Shown here: piece after piece, positions 52,107 to 61,112 of the stretch
Layout of the letters: the number at the start of each line of letters is the position of its first letter
Numbering within the stretch: the stretch's first letter is position 1
Source: Actinomyces qiguomingii
GTDB lineage: Bacteria; Actinomycetota; Actinomycetes; Actinomycetales; Actinomycetaceae
DNA length: 64,000 bases
Direction of reading: 5' to 3'
Assembly (NCBI RefSeq): GCF_004102025.1
Contig: NZ_CP025228.1
Location: 1,426,001 to 1,490,000 of the forward strand
Notes under the pieces: generated by a model
What the model was told of the DNA's origin: nothing
Seen by the model: only the letters and a program-made list of their open reading frames with translations
The model's database searches: none
Translations under genes and position numbers: made by a program

Positions 52107-53195
52107 TCAGCCGCCGATAGCAGACATGGTCCGCGTGGGCGCGGTGAACCCGCCGGATATCGTCTGTGGATCGTCGGTGCCGTGCGCCCTGGGCTTGTCC
52201 CAGGCGGCACGGGCCCAAATGCGGGCTAGTTCCTCGTCGCTCGCCCCGGCTCGCATGGGACCACGCAGGTCCACTTCCGCGGTCCCGAACAGACAGCTCA
52301 GCAGTTTGCCATCGGCAGTCAGCCGGGTGCGGTCGCAGTCGTCGCAGAACGGCGCTGTCACCGAGGCTATTATCCCGACCCTTCCCGCCGGATAGTACTG
52401 GCCGTCCGACTCGCTGCCCGCGGCCACCTCCCACAGCGCCGCAGGGCGCCGGTCGGGCCGGCCGACGGGTGTAAGCGCGAAGCCCGCCTCCCGCAGCACC
52501 GTCAACACCTGCTGTGCCCCTACGACCTCCTCCGCCCGCCAGGAACCGTGCGGCCCCAGCGGCATGTGCTCAATGAAGCGGAGTTGCCAGCCGCGGCGCA
52601 GACACTGAGCCAACAGCCGCGGCGCCCGCTCGGTGAGTTCACCTGGCACGGCCACCGCATTGACCTTGATGGGGAACAAGCCGGCCGCCTGCGCTCCGTC
52701 CACTCCGCGCAGCACGTCCGCCAAGCGATCGCGTCGCGTCAGAGTCGCATATTCACGCTGGTCTAGGGTGTCGATGGAGATGTTCACGCGGTCCAGTCCG
52801 GCGGTGCGCAGCCCGGCTGCTCGCCGGTCCAGCCCCAGACCGTTGGTGGTCAGGCCGATGTCCGGCTTATCCCCGGTATGGCGCGTGCGCAGGGCGGCGA
52901 CGGCGGCGACTATGTCCTCCAGGTCTCGTCGCAGTAGCGGCTCCCCTCCGGTCAGGCGGACGCGTTCGACCCCCAGTTGCTCCACGGCCAGGCGTGCCAG
53001 GCGGGCGATCTCATCCACGGTCAGCAACTGTGGTCCCGGCAGCCACTGCAGTCCTTGCGCTGGCATGCAGTAAGTGCAGCGCAGGTTGCAGCGGTCGGTA
53101 ACCGACAGTCGCAGGTCGCGCACGGTACGCCCGAAACGGTCCACCAGCTGCTTGGGGACCGTCGTGGACGCAGTGGTGAGGGCCGACGCACTCAT
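52107..53195 (-). CDS. moaA: GTP 3',8-cyclase MoaA
   Basis: The 362-residue radical-SAM enzyme performs the first step of molybdenum cofactor synthesis with MoaC. The N-terminal cluster motif is CNLRCTYC, the C-terminal 4Fe-4S cluster lies in FCDDCDRTRLTADGKLLSCLF, and the protein ends in the functional GG (SAIGG). RLTGGEPLLR binds SAM. The ATG at 53195 begins just before the conserved DRFGRTVRDLRLSVTDRC. It is upstream of moaD on the same strand, with repeat F between. Confidence 0.94.
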   Translation of the reverse strand: MSASALTTASTTVPKQLVDRFGRTVRDLRLSVTDRCNLRCTYCMPAQGLQWLPGPQLLTVDEIARLARLAVEQLGVERVRLTGGEPLLRRDLEDIVAAVAALRTRHTGDKPDIGLTTNGLGLDRRAAGLRTAGLDRVNISIDTLDQREYATLTRRDRLADVLRGVDGAQAAGLFPIKVNAVAVPGELTERAPRLLAQCLRRGWQLRFIEHMPLGPHGSWRAEEVVGAQQVLTVLREAGFALTPVGRPDRRPAALWEVAAGSESDGQYYPAGRVGIIASVTAPFCDDCDRTRLTADGKLLSCLFGTAEVDLRGPMRAGASDEELARIWARAAWDKPRAHGTDDPQTISGGFTAPTRTMSAIGG

Positions 53196-53208
53196 ACGGC
53201 GATAGTAA

Positions 53209-53511
53209 TCAGCCCACCCGGATGATCTCCACGCGGGCGAAGCCGTCCTCGGCCTCCACCAGCGTGTGCTTGACGGTGATGGGCAGCTGGTCGATCTGGG
53301 CCAGCAGTGGCGTGGGCACATGTGGGGCGAGCAGGTCGAAACCCTCGCCCACGCGCAGAGAGGAGACTGCGCCGAGCACAGCCGGGTGGCGCAGACGATG
53401 CGGTATCGGGCGCACGTCCAGCGCCAGGCGCTCCTCATGGGCCGCGCCGCAGCCGCAGGTGCTGTGAGAGGGAGCCTCCTGGATGGGGATGAACTTCGGG
53501 TCTTCGCTCAC
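53209..53511 (-). CDS. DUF2249 domain protein
   Basis: The 100-residue protein matches DUF2249, a small domain common beside nitrite and NO genes: LDVRPIPHRLRHPAVLGA, GEGFDLLAPHVPTPLLAQI and the C-terminal ARVEIIRV. A CGCG motif (HSTCGCGAAHEE) precedes the domain and could bind metal. A GTG at 53511 with AGGAG 7 bases upstream is preferred over an ATG at 53529. It may handle NO-related or redox stress; its biochemical role is unknown. Confidence 0.75.
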   Translation of the reverse strand: MSEDPKFIPIQEAPSHSTCGCGAAHEERLALDVRPIPHRLRHPAVLGAVSSLRVGEGFDLLAPHVPTPLLAQIDQLPITVKHTLVEAEDGFARVEIIRVG

Positions 53512-53599
53512 GGATGTCTCCTGGTGCATGGTTCGGTTCAGATGTTCCCAACGTGCGGCGGCGGATGCCTAGGTGTGCCGCACGCAATTGTTGGCAACC

Positions 53600-53616
53600 C
53601 CCATATTTTATTACGG
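53600..53616 (+). promoter_or_regulatory. CCCATAT-TTTA-TTACGG motif before the nirK unit
   Basis: It resembles the sequence at 45998-46014 (CCCCATATCTTTTTTACGG) in the narK/mogA region. The AT-rich part could serve as a -10 region for the membrane-protein gene. Confidence 0.4.
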
Positions 53617-53666
53617 TAGTGGGCGTGGAAAACAAGGTGGCTGCAGTCCCAGTCGGGACCCGCCCG

Positions 53667-55010
53667 ATGAGTAGAGCGGGCGGTCGGGTACACCCGCCCA
53701 GGCGTCGTCGGCGGCGCACCCAGATTCGCCGCAACGCCGTGGTGCTGGCCTGGTTCGTCACCGCGGCAGTGCTCACCATCGGGGTCATTGGCGGGCCCCT
53801 GGCAGGCTGGGGCGCCTGGCTGCCGCTGCATGCGCTGCTGCTCGGCGGGATCGGCTCGGCCATAACCATCTGGTCCGCCCATTTCGCCGATACCCTGCTG
53901 CACCGTCCGGCCCTGGGCGGGGCGACCCTGATTGATGTGCGTCTGTACGCTCATAGCCTGGGTGCGGCCGCAGTGCTGGCCGGCATGACCTCCGGACGGC
54001 ACGTTCTCACCCTGACCGGAGTGGTGCTGGTGATCGGCTGCGCGTTGACGGGTATGACAGCGATCTGCGTGCAGTACCGGCGTGCGCTCGCCCCCGCAAT
54101 GGCGCCGCTGGCCAGTCACTACGTGGCAGCACTCGGCGCGTTCGCCGTCGGCGCGGCGTTCGGCTACCTGACGTCATGGGCGGATGGGAGCGGTGCCGCC
54201 GCACTCGCCGACATCCTGTACCTGGCTCACACCGCCACCATGCTGCTGGGCTTCGTCGGCATCACCGTACTGGGAACACTCACAGTGCTCTGGCCGACTA
54301 TGTTGCGCACCAGAATGGAGCCCACTGCGGCGCGCTGGGCCGCTCGCGGCCTGCCGGCCCTCATAATCGGCACCACCGCCACCGCCTGCGCGGGACTGTG
54401 GCAACCGGTCGCGGGTATCGGCGTGATTGTGTACCTGCTGGGTGCCGCCACCGTGATCCTGCCGGCCGCGGTCACGGCTCGGCGCGTGCCACCCACGTCA
54501 TTTGCCACCATGAGCGCGGCGGCCGCCGTGGGCTGGCTGGGAGTCTGCATGGGCTATATCGGAACCGGCATTGCCCTCGCCGACGACCTCGCCTCTTCTC
54601 GGGAGGTCGTACACACCGTCCGCATCGCCCTGGGGGCGGGTTTCGCCTTGCAGATCGTGGCCGCCGCACTGAGCTATTTGACGCCCGTCATGCTCGGCGG
54701 CGGTCCCGCTGCTGCCCGAGCCACCAACGCCATCATGGACCGGGCCGCGACCTATCGGACGGTGGCCGCGAACCTGTGCCTGTTATTGGCCGTCGTACAG
54801 GTGCTGCCCTGGGAGATACGGCTGGCCGGGGCGATGGGTGCTGGCGCCGTGGTCGGCTATGTGCTTGTGGGAATCATCCTGGCCGTGCGGCGGGTCGTAC
54901 ACGGCGGGAGAGGCGAACCGGATCGGGGGGTATCGGCCACCCGCGCCGAGAACGCCGCCGGCAAACCGGAGGGAACCAGTGGGAAGGACACCGATGAGCA
55001 GCAACCATGA
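53667..55010 (+). CDS. polytopic membrane protein of the nirK operon
   Basis: The 447-residue protein has about 12 hydrophobic segments and several histidines near membrane faces (PLHALLLGG, WSAHFAD, LYAHSLG, LASHYVAAL, YLAHTATM), an arrangement suggesting a heme- or copper-binding oxidase-like membrane protein, as in the NnrS/NO-response type of neighbour of nirK. No catalytic motif is certain. The start could be this ATG or GTGs at 53619 or 53625. Its 3' end overlaps nirK by 17 bases, so both are made together. Confidence 0.65.
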   Translation: MSRAGGRVHPPRRRRRRTQIRRNAVVLAWFVTAAVLTIGVIGGPLAGWGAWLPLHALLLGGIGSAITIWSAHFADTLLHRPALGGATLIDVRLYAHSLGAAAVLAGMTSGRHVLTLTGVVLVIGCALTGMTAICVQYRRALAPAMAPLASHYVAALGAFAVGAAFGYLTSWADGSGAAALADILYLAHTATMLLGFVGITVLGTLTVLWPTMLRTRMEPTAARWAARGLPALIIGTTATACAGLWQPVAGIGVIVYLLGAATVILPAAVTARRVPPTSFATMSAAAAVGWLGVCMGYIGTGIALADDLASSREVVHTVRIALGAGFALQIVAAALSYLTPVMLGGGPAAARATNAIMDRAATYRTVAANLCLLLAVVQVLPWEIRLAGAMGAGAVVGYVLVGIILAVRRVVHGGRGEPDRGVSATRAENAAGKPEGTSGKDTDEQQP

Positions 55011-56544
55011 AACAAAAGGGCCCGGTCGGGACCAGGAACGGGTGGGCGATCAGGAAGCATCCAATGCCGGGGCGGACTCCCGCATGTTGCCGAACCGGGC
55101 GGCCGTAACCGCGGGTACCGCGCCCGCCGTCAGCAGTGGCGGAGGTATCGGCGCCGCCGGCGGGAAGGAGCCGGCTACGGCGCGGCTGGACCGCCGTGGG
55201 GTACTACTGGGTCTGCTCACGGCTGGCGGAGCGGTTGTTGCCGGCGCCGGCGCGGCCGCTTGGCGGGCCTGCAGCACCATGCCAGCCGACGCCGAGGGCG
55301 CTGCGGCCTCTGGTAGGACCACCGCGGTCACAGTGGAGGTGGAGGGGATGCGTTTCGTGCCCGAAACAGTGGAAGTGCCTGTCGGCGACCGGCTGGTGCT
55401 CGCCCTGAGCAACACCGGCGATCAGGTCCACGACCTGGTGGTCCAAATGGCCGACGGCACCACCGTGTCCACCGGAAGGGTCGCAGTCGGAGATACCGGC
55501 AGCCTCGACGCAGGTATCGTCTCTGGTCCGTTGGAGGCCTGGTGCTCCATTGCCGGCCATCGCGCCCAGGGCATGGTGCTTCATATCACCGCCTCCGGGC
55601 GGGTTGCGACCGCCCCGACCACCACGATCGCGCCTGGCCGGGGCGGCGCTGCCGTAGCTGACCACGCTGCCGTCCTGCCCGAGGGGGTGGCGGCCTTCGA
55701 CGCCGCCCTGGCGCCTGCAGACACCTCCACCACCGTCCACGAATACACCTTCAACGTCACCGAGCAGACCATGTACGTGGGCGGCGGCGTCACGCAGAGG
55801 CGCATGACTTACAACGGAGGGGTCCCCGGCCCGGTGCTGCGCGGAAAGGTGGGTGACACCTTCCGCGTCACCCTGGTCAACGACGGATCTATGAGTCATT
55901 CGATCGATTTCCATGCCGGTGTGATCCCACCCGATGAGGTGATGCGCTCTATCGACCCCGGCGAGTCCCTCGTCTATGAGTTCGCCGCACAGCGCTCCGG
56001 CATCTGGCTGTACCACTGCTCCACCGCGCCCATGAGCGTGCACCTGGCCTCCGGCATGCACGGCGCCGTCATCATCGATCCGCCCGGACTGGGGCGGGCG
56101 GACCGCGAGTACGTGCTGATCCAGTCCGAGATCTACCTCGGTCCCGAGGGCGGCGAGACGGATGCGGACAAGGTGGCGACCAAGACACCCGACCTAATAG
56201 CTTTCAATGGCATCGCCTTCCAATACCGGGACCGGCCCCTGACGGCCGAGCCGGGCGAACGCGTGCGCATCTGGGTGCTGGATGCCGGGCCATCGTTGCC
56301 GACGTCATTCCACGCCGTTGGACTGCAATTCGATCAGGTCTTCAGCGAAGGGAACTGGACGCTCGGCGGCCCTGCGCACCTGGGTGCCGCCTGGTCCGGT
56401 GGAGGACAAGCACTGGGGCTGCAACCCGCCCAGGGAGGCTTCGTCGAATGCGTGCCGCCCGCGCCCGGAACCTACACCCTGGTGAGCCACGCCTTCGCAG
56501 ACATGGAGAAGGGGGCCATGGGGTATCTGAAGGTCACCGGTTGA
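54994..56544 (+). CDS. nirK: copper-containing nitrite reductase NirK with extra N-terminal cupredoxin
   Basis: The 516-residue protein reduces nitrite to NO. A twin-arginine-like signal lies at residues 66-92 (DRRGVLLGLL), followed by a cupredoxin domain (about 108-200) with type 1 copper ligands in GDQVHDLVVQ and WCSIAGHRAQGM. The two NirK cupredoxin domains follow: SHSIDFHAG, YHCSTAPM and HLASGMHG carry the type 1 and type 2 site residues, and SFHAVGLQFD supplies the remaining type 2 His. The extra domain could pass electrons directly to the catalytic centre. A GGAAGGA site precedes the start. Confidence 0.9.
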   Translation: MSSNHETKGPGRDQERVGDQEASNAGADSRMLPNRAAVTAGTAPAVSSGGGIGAAGGKEPATARLDRRGVLLGLLTAGGAVVAGAGAAAWRACSTMPADAEGAAASGRTTAVTVEVEGMRFVPETVEVPVGDRLVLALSNTGDQVHDLVVQMADGTTVSTGRVAVGDTGSLDAGIVSGPLEAWCSIAGHRAQGMVLHITASGRVATAPTTTIAPGRGGAAVADHAAVLPEGVAAFDAALAPADTSTTVHEYTFNVTEQTMYVGGGVTQRRMTYNGGVPGPVLRGKVGDTFRVTLVNDGSMSHSIDFHAGVIPPDEVMRSIDPGESLVYEFAAQRSGIWLYHCSTAPMSVHLASGMHGAVIIDPPGLGRADREYVLIQSEIYLGPEGGETDADKVATKTPDLIAFNGIAFQYRDRPLTAEPGERVRIWVLDAGPSLPTSFHAVGLQFDQVFSEGNWTLGGPAHLGAAWSGGGQALGLQPAQGGFVECVPPAPGTYTLVSHAFADMEKGAMGYLKVTG

Positions 56545-57328
56545 GTGAGCGGGGAGCGGCGCCGTAACCCGCCGATTCGGTGTCCGTCTGGGTGTGCGTT
56601 TCGGCGATTGCCGTGAGGTGACAGCCGTCGGCGCACAGCGGAGTCAGCGTGAAGCGGAGCCCGACGTCAGCGGCGCCGTCGTCGGCGTCGTGGTGCCCGC
56701 CGGCCGGCGCCTGGATGTAACGCTCGTTCAGAAACCCCTCATGCATCATGCACACCAACGGGTGCGGAGGACGGGAGGCGGTGACCAAGGGGCAGGCCTT
56801 CAGGATGATATGTCCACCGTCGAAGGCGGGGGCGAATCCCATGAGCGACAGGTGGGGCAGCAGGCGGGACAACTGCTCTGCCGAGGTGGTAGCCCGCGCG
56901 GGAGCACTAGCAGGCTCCGGGGGAGTCAGTTGCGCCCATTGGCGGCCGATCTCCAGGGCCCGGTGTCGGGCCTGCTCCCCGTCGCCGAGGTGCTCAATGA
57001 TTGCGTCCAACAGGGCCAAGAAGGAACCGACTACCTGTGCCGGATCGGGGCCGGCAGGCGTATAGCGCAGGGCGGGGCGCCCCCGGCGTCCGGTGGGGCT
57101 GGTGGAGACTGTGACCAGGCCAGCCTCCGCCAGGGCGTCCAGATGCTCGCGCACAGTGTTGTGGTGCAGATTCAGCGCCCGGGCCAACTGTGCAGCAGTC
57201 AACGGGGAGGGGGCGTGTTCGACCTCCTCGAGCACCCGCCTGCGTGCCTGAGACAGCTCGGCCCGCGTGGACAGGTCCACCCAGGCGGGACGGGGCGGAC
57301 GCGCCGCGGCAGTAGGGGGAGCGGACAT
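56534..57328 (-). CDS. ArsR/DeoR-type HTH regulator with C-terminal cysteine cluster
   Basis: The 264-residue regulator has an N-terminal winged helix (LTAAQLARALNLHHNTVREH) and a C-terminal effector region with C179, C193, C232 and C236 (ILKACP, PLVCMMHEG, PLCADGC), resembling the cluster-binding half of SufR-type regulators. It converges with nirK, overlapping it by 11 bases. An iron-sulfur sensor of NO or oxygen that controls nirK is plausible but unproven. Confidence 0.75.
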   Translation of the reverse strand: MSAPPTAAARPPRPAWVDLSTRAELSQARRRVLEEVEHAPSPLTAAQLARALNLHHNTVREHLDALAEAGLVTVSTSPTGRRGRPALRYTPAGPDPAQVVGSFLALLDAIIEHLGDGEQARHRALEIGRQWAQLTPPEPASAPARATTSAEQLSRLLPHLSLMGFAPAFDGGHIILKACPLVTASRPPHPLVCMMHEGFLNERYIQAPAGGHHDADDGAADVGLRFTLTPLCADGCHLTAIAETHTQTDTESAGYGAAPRSLNR

Positions 57329-57772
57329 GCGCTCAGGCTAACACCCGCTGCGGCCGGGCAGGGAGGAAGCAGACCGCCGAACCGGGGGCGTTTCTGCCGC
57401 AAATACGGTTATCGCTCCCGTGGGTGCGCGGGGCGGGTGAGGGCCCAGTAAACCGGCAGCGGCGGGGCGTCGAGCGCGGCCCAAGGTGAATCCCAGGCAT
57501 GTCAAGGCTCTGGGCAGGGTCACCCCCTCGGCTAGACCGACCGACGTCACGTCCCCCAACATGCGCCCACACACTGCAGTTTCCTGCTCTCGCACTCACC
57601 CCGAAGGAGATCTTCTCCCGGAACAGTCGGACCTACAACAAGCTGTGTCATTCCAAGCAACGCAGAGCACCGCTGCTTCACCCACCACCCCATGATCCCA
57701 CCCAACCAACCGTTTAAGAACTAACGACACGCGACACTAGTTCTCGACGCATGCAGAGAGACGGTGGTGTAA
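57329..57772. other. 444-bp stretch without a gene
   Basis: Nothing coding was recognised here. It ends with an operator-like inverted repeat, AGAACTA and TAGTTCT (57717-57744) around a 14-base spacer that contains two ACxCGACAC-like half repeats. This may be the old control site of the MFS remnant that follows. Confidence 0.4.
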
Positions 57773-58380
57773 GTGACGCGGCAAGTCGCTCCGGGCCGCA
57801 GCAGGCTTGTGACACGCTCGCGGCAGGCGATGCTTTTCGGCTGGGTCTTGTCAGCCACGGGCTCGGCGGTGGTGACCGGGGTCGCGCCCGCGCTGGTGGT
57901 AGCCGCGACCCTTCCGGCGGTCTGGATCGCCTTTTAGTCCACCCTGACCAACATTGAGGATCTGCTCGCACCGCTCATGGTCAAGGCCGTTGCGCGGTGG
58001 CGGCCGGGCCGGGTGCTGACCGCGTGCGAGGTATACGACGTCGCACTGCTGCTGATCGCGCTGGTGCTGGAGGGCGCCGGTATGGGGGTCGGTCCGGTGC
58101 TGGCCGGGTACCTGATCGCCTCCTCGCCGATCCCCTTGGTTTTGGACGTTGCCGAGGAACTGTACGGCGCGGAGATGGCGGCGGTGGACACCGAGATGTC
58201 CTTCCGCTTCACCTCGCACCTGCATTCAATGACCGCGCTTATCTCCCGGGTCATCGCTCCGCCTGTTGGAGCCGCCTTGACATTCCTGTCTCCTGCGGCG
58301 GTTCTCGCAATCAACCTGGTGCTGCCGGTAGCGACGGTGGTGAGTGTGACCGCGCTCGGAAGCCGATACGCAGCGGGAAA
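57773..58380 (+). pseudogene. MFS transporter remnant
   Basis: Starting at GTG 57773 the frame reads an MFS-like N-terminus (RSRQAMLFGWVLSATGSAVV), meets an in-frame TAG in VWIAF-stop, and continues in the same frame with STLTNIEDLLAPLMVK and several hydrophobic segments up to VTALGSRYAAG. Only about half the length of a normal 400-residue MFS protein remains. The open frame continues to 59095 but that part is antisense to rsgA and not MFS-like. The end coordinate is approximate. Confidence 0.55.
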
Positions 58381-58420
58381 AAGCTGCAGCCACCCAGCCG
58401 TAGGCCCCAGGCGAACGCAT

Positions 58421-58456
58421 CCGTGCCGGCCCCGGCTCACTGCGGGGCGGGCACGG
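58421..58456 (-). terminator. hairpin terminator after rsgA
   Basis: Fourteen-base arms with one mismatch (CCGTGCCGGCCCCG against CGGGGCGGGCACGG) around an 8-base loop, 2 bases past the rsgA stop. Confidence 0.65.
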
Positions 58457-58458
58457 TC

Positions 58459-59559
58459 TCACCGGCGGTGCGCCGTCGGCGTCGTCGGGTCCTCCGCCTC
58501 CAGGGCGGGGGCCAGCAGGCGCCGGAAGGAGTCCACGCGGGATCGGCGCCGCACGCGGTCCGCCGGATCCAGCGCGGCCTCGGCGGACCACTCGTCCAGG
58601 GCGCACTCGATCACGCCCGCCTCGTGCGTGCAGCCGCGCGGGCAGTCCTCGGCGACGGCGGCCAGGTCCGGGAATCCGCGCAGCACATCCGTGCTGGACA
58701 CGTGCGCCACCCCGAAGGAGCGCACCCCGGGGGTGTCGATCACCCAGCCGCCTCCCGGTAGCTCCAACGCCTGCAGGTTGGTGGAGGTGTGGCGGCCGCG
58801 ACCGGTGACCACGTTCACCTCCCCGGTGACCCGCTCCGCCCCGGGCACGAGCGCGTTGATGAGCGTCGACTTGCCTACCCCGGAATGGCCGACGAACACC
58901 GAGGTGCGCCCGCCGATAAGCGCCCGCACCGCCTCGACGCCCTCGCCGGCGCGGGAGGCCTCGGCCCGGCTGGAGGGATCCAGGTGCGTGGCGACCGAGC
59001 GCAGCCCCAGCGGCTCGTACAGCTCCAGCAGCGCATCGGCGTCGGCCAGGTCCGCCTTGGTCAGGATCAGCAGTGGCTCCATGCCGGCGTCGTAGGCGGC
59101 CACCAGATACCGGTCGATCATGCGCGGGCGCGGTTCCGGGTCCGCCAGGGCGGTGACGATCACCAGCAGGTCGGCGTTGGCCACCACCGGCTTCTCCGTG
59201 CCGGCCGTATCCCCGTCCTCCGCGCTGCGGCGCAGCAGGGCGTGGCGCTCCTCAATGCGCACCATGCGGGCGAGAGTGTCCTTGCGGCCGGAGACGTCCC
59301 CGACTACGGCGACCCGGTCCCCGACCACGACCTTCCCGCGTCCCAGCTCGCGGGCCTTCATCGCCGTGATGTCCCCGGAGCCGTCGGCGGTGAGAGCGGG
59401 GTCCTCCAGGCGGATGCGGTAATGGCCGCGGTCGATGCGGGTGACCATGCCGGGGACGGCGTCGGCGTGGGCCGGGCGCTGCTTGGTGCGCGGGCGTGAG
59501 CGCTTACCGGGGCGCACCCGTACGCGCGGATCGTCGGTGCCGATGTCGCGGCGGGCCAT
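58459..59559 (-). CDS. rsgA: ribosome small-subunit-dependent GTPase RsgA
   Basis: The 366-residue circularly permuted GTPase assists late 30S subunit assembly. In order: N-terminal OB fold (about 30-115), G4 LTKADL, then G1 GHSGVGKST and G3 DTPGV, as expected for the permuted order, and a C-terminal zinc finger in DCPRGCTHEAGVIEC. The start overlaps the aroA stop (ATGA) and matches the beginning of conserved sequence. An N-terminal basic extension is usual in actinobacteria. Confidence 0.93.
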   Translation of the reverse strand: MARRDIGTDDPRVRVRPGKRSRPRTKQRPAHADAVPGMVTRIDRGHYRIRLEDPALTADGSGDITAMKARELGRGKVVVGDRVAVVGDVSGRKDTLARMVRIEERHALLRRSAEDGDTAGTEKPVVANADLLVIVTALADPEPRPRMIDRYLVAAYDAGMEPLLILTKADLADADALLELYEPLGLRSVATHLDPSSRAEASRAGEGVEAVRALIGGRTSVFVGHSGVGKSTLINALVPGAERVTGEVNVVTGRGRHTSTNLQALELPGGGWVIDTPGVRSFGVAHVSSTDVLRGFPDLAAVAEDCPRGCTHEAGVIECALDEWSAEAALDPADRVRRRSRVDSFRRLLAPALEAEDPTTPTAHRR

Positions 59560-60989
59560 CAGTGCCCCTCCCGGTCGGCGAGCAGCTTGGCCCACAGGCC
59601 GGGGAAGTCGGGCAGGGTCTTGGCGGTGCAGGCGATGTCGTCCACCTCCACGCCGCTCACCCCCAGGCCGACTACGGCCGCGAAGGTCGCCATCCGGTGG
59701 TCGGCGTAGGCGCGCAGCCGGGCCGGGTGTAGGCGCTGCCCGGCGGGCAGGGCGGCGATTTCCAAGCCGTCGGCGGTCTGGCGGGCCGTCCCGCCGATGC
59801 GATTGATCTCGGTGGTCAGTGCGGCCAGGCGGTCGGTCTCGTGCCCGCGCAGGTGGCCGATGCCGCGTAGGCGCGAGGCGTGCCCCTGCACCGAGGCCAG
59901 GGCCGCCAGTGCGGCGACCGTGGGGGTCAGCTCCCCGACGGCGGACAGGTCGGCGTCGATCCCGCGCAGATTACCGGTGCCGACGGCAGACAGCGTGAGC
60001 GAGCCGTCCGCATCACGGGTTTCCTCGACGGTGCCGCCCAGGACGGGCAGCAGCCACCGCCAGGCGTCTCCGGCCTGAGTGGTGCGCTTCGGCCAGTGGC
60101 GCACGCCCACTCGTCCGCCGGCCACCAGTGCCGCCGCCAGGAAGGGGCCGGCGTTAGACAGGTCCGGCTCAATTGACACCGCGCCGTCCCGTGGCGCGCC
60201 CGGGTGCACCGTCCAGGTGCGCGCGCCGACGGGGGCGTCGGCGTCCGGCTCGTCCACGGTGAGGCCGCGCTCGCGCAGGAACTCCACGGTCATGGCCACA
60301 TGCGGCAGGGACGGCACCGGCCCGGTGGGGGTGACGGCCAGTCCGCCGGGCAGCAGGCATCCGGCCAGCAGCAGCGCGGACAGGAACTGGGAGGAGCCGG
60401 AGGCGTCCACACCCACCCGGTGCGGTGCGTCGGGACGCACCGGGTCGGCGGGGCGCCGCAGGCGCCCGTCACCCGGCCCCACCCGTGCGGGCAGGAAGCC
60501 GGGCTCACCCAGATAGGCGACCTGCGCGCCGAGATCCTCCAGGGCGTCCAGGAGCGGGGCCAACGGGCGCTGGCGGGCGGCGGCGTCGCCGTCGAAGAGA
60601 ACCGGCGCGTCGGCCAGCGCGGCCAGCGGCGGTATGAAGCGCATCACCGTCCCGGCCAGGCCGCAGTCGATACGGGTCACGCCGTCGGCGCCGGCGCCGG
60701 CCGGGAACGGGCGCGGCGCGGGCGTGACCCGCAGGGCGGTGGAGGAACCGACGTCGGGCTGCCCGGACAGTTCCTCAAAGCGCGCCCCAAGCGTGGTCAG
60801 GGCGGCGCGCATGAGCTCGGTATCGCGCGAGCGCAGGGTGCCGCGCAGCGTCGTCGGGCCCTCCGCCACCGCCGCCGCCACCAACACCCGGGCCGTAAGC
60901 GACTTCGAGCCCGGCAGGTCCACGACGGCGTCCAGCGGGCCGGTGGGCGCTGGGGCTCGCCATGGAATTGCGGAAGGAGCGGTACTCAT
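59559..60989 (-). CDS. aroA: 3-phosphoshikimate 1-carboxyvinyltransferase (EPSP synthase)
   Basis: The 476-residue enzyme performs the sixth step of the shikimate pathway. Family segments seen are LPGSKSLTARVLV (the usual TNR is TAR here), CGLAGTVMRF, SSQFLSALLLAG, EPDLSNAGPFLAAAL and DHRMATFAAVVGL. It is translationally coupled to rsgA, an arrangement common in actinobacteria. The ATG at 60989 begins just before the conserved N-terminus; the ribosome site is poor. Confidence 0.93.
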   Translation of the reverse strand: MSTAPSAIPWRAPAPTGPLDAVVDLPGSKSLTARVLVAAAVAEGPTTLRGTLRSRDTELMRAALTTLGARFEELSGQPDVGSSTALRVTPAPRPFPAGAGADGVTRIDCGLAGTVMRFIPPLAALADAPVLFDGDAAARQRPLAPLLDALEDLGAQVAYLGEPGFLPARVGPGDGRLRRPADPVRPDAPHRVGVDASGSSQFLSALLLAGCLLPGGLAVTPTGPVPSLPHVAMTVEFLRERGLTVDEPDADAPVGARTWTVHPGAPRDGAVSIEPDLSNAGPFLAAALVAGGRVGVRHWPKRTTQAGDAWRWLLPVLGGTVEETRDADGSLTLSAVGTGNLRGIDADLSAVGELTPTVAALAALASVQGHASRLRGIGHLRGHETDRLAALTTEINRIGGTARQTADGLEIAALPAGQRLHPARLRAYADHRMATFAAVVGLGVSGVEVDDIACTAKTLPDFPGLWAKLLADREGH

Positions 60990-61112
60990 AATGACATGAT
61001 GCCAGGTGAAAGGCGGTAGATGCATATGTATGCGCCATCAGTGCGGAGTGTAGCCGTCAGCGCCGTGGTCAGGCAGGTATACGCCGGGTGAAGGCCTTGA
61101 TGCGAGTAAAGT

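Noticed and set aside
58381..59095. Extension of the MFS remnant across rsgA
   Set aside because: The frame is open but antisense to rsgA, and MFS-like residues end near 58376.
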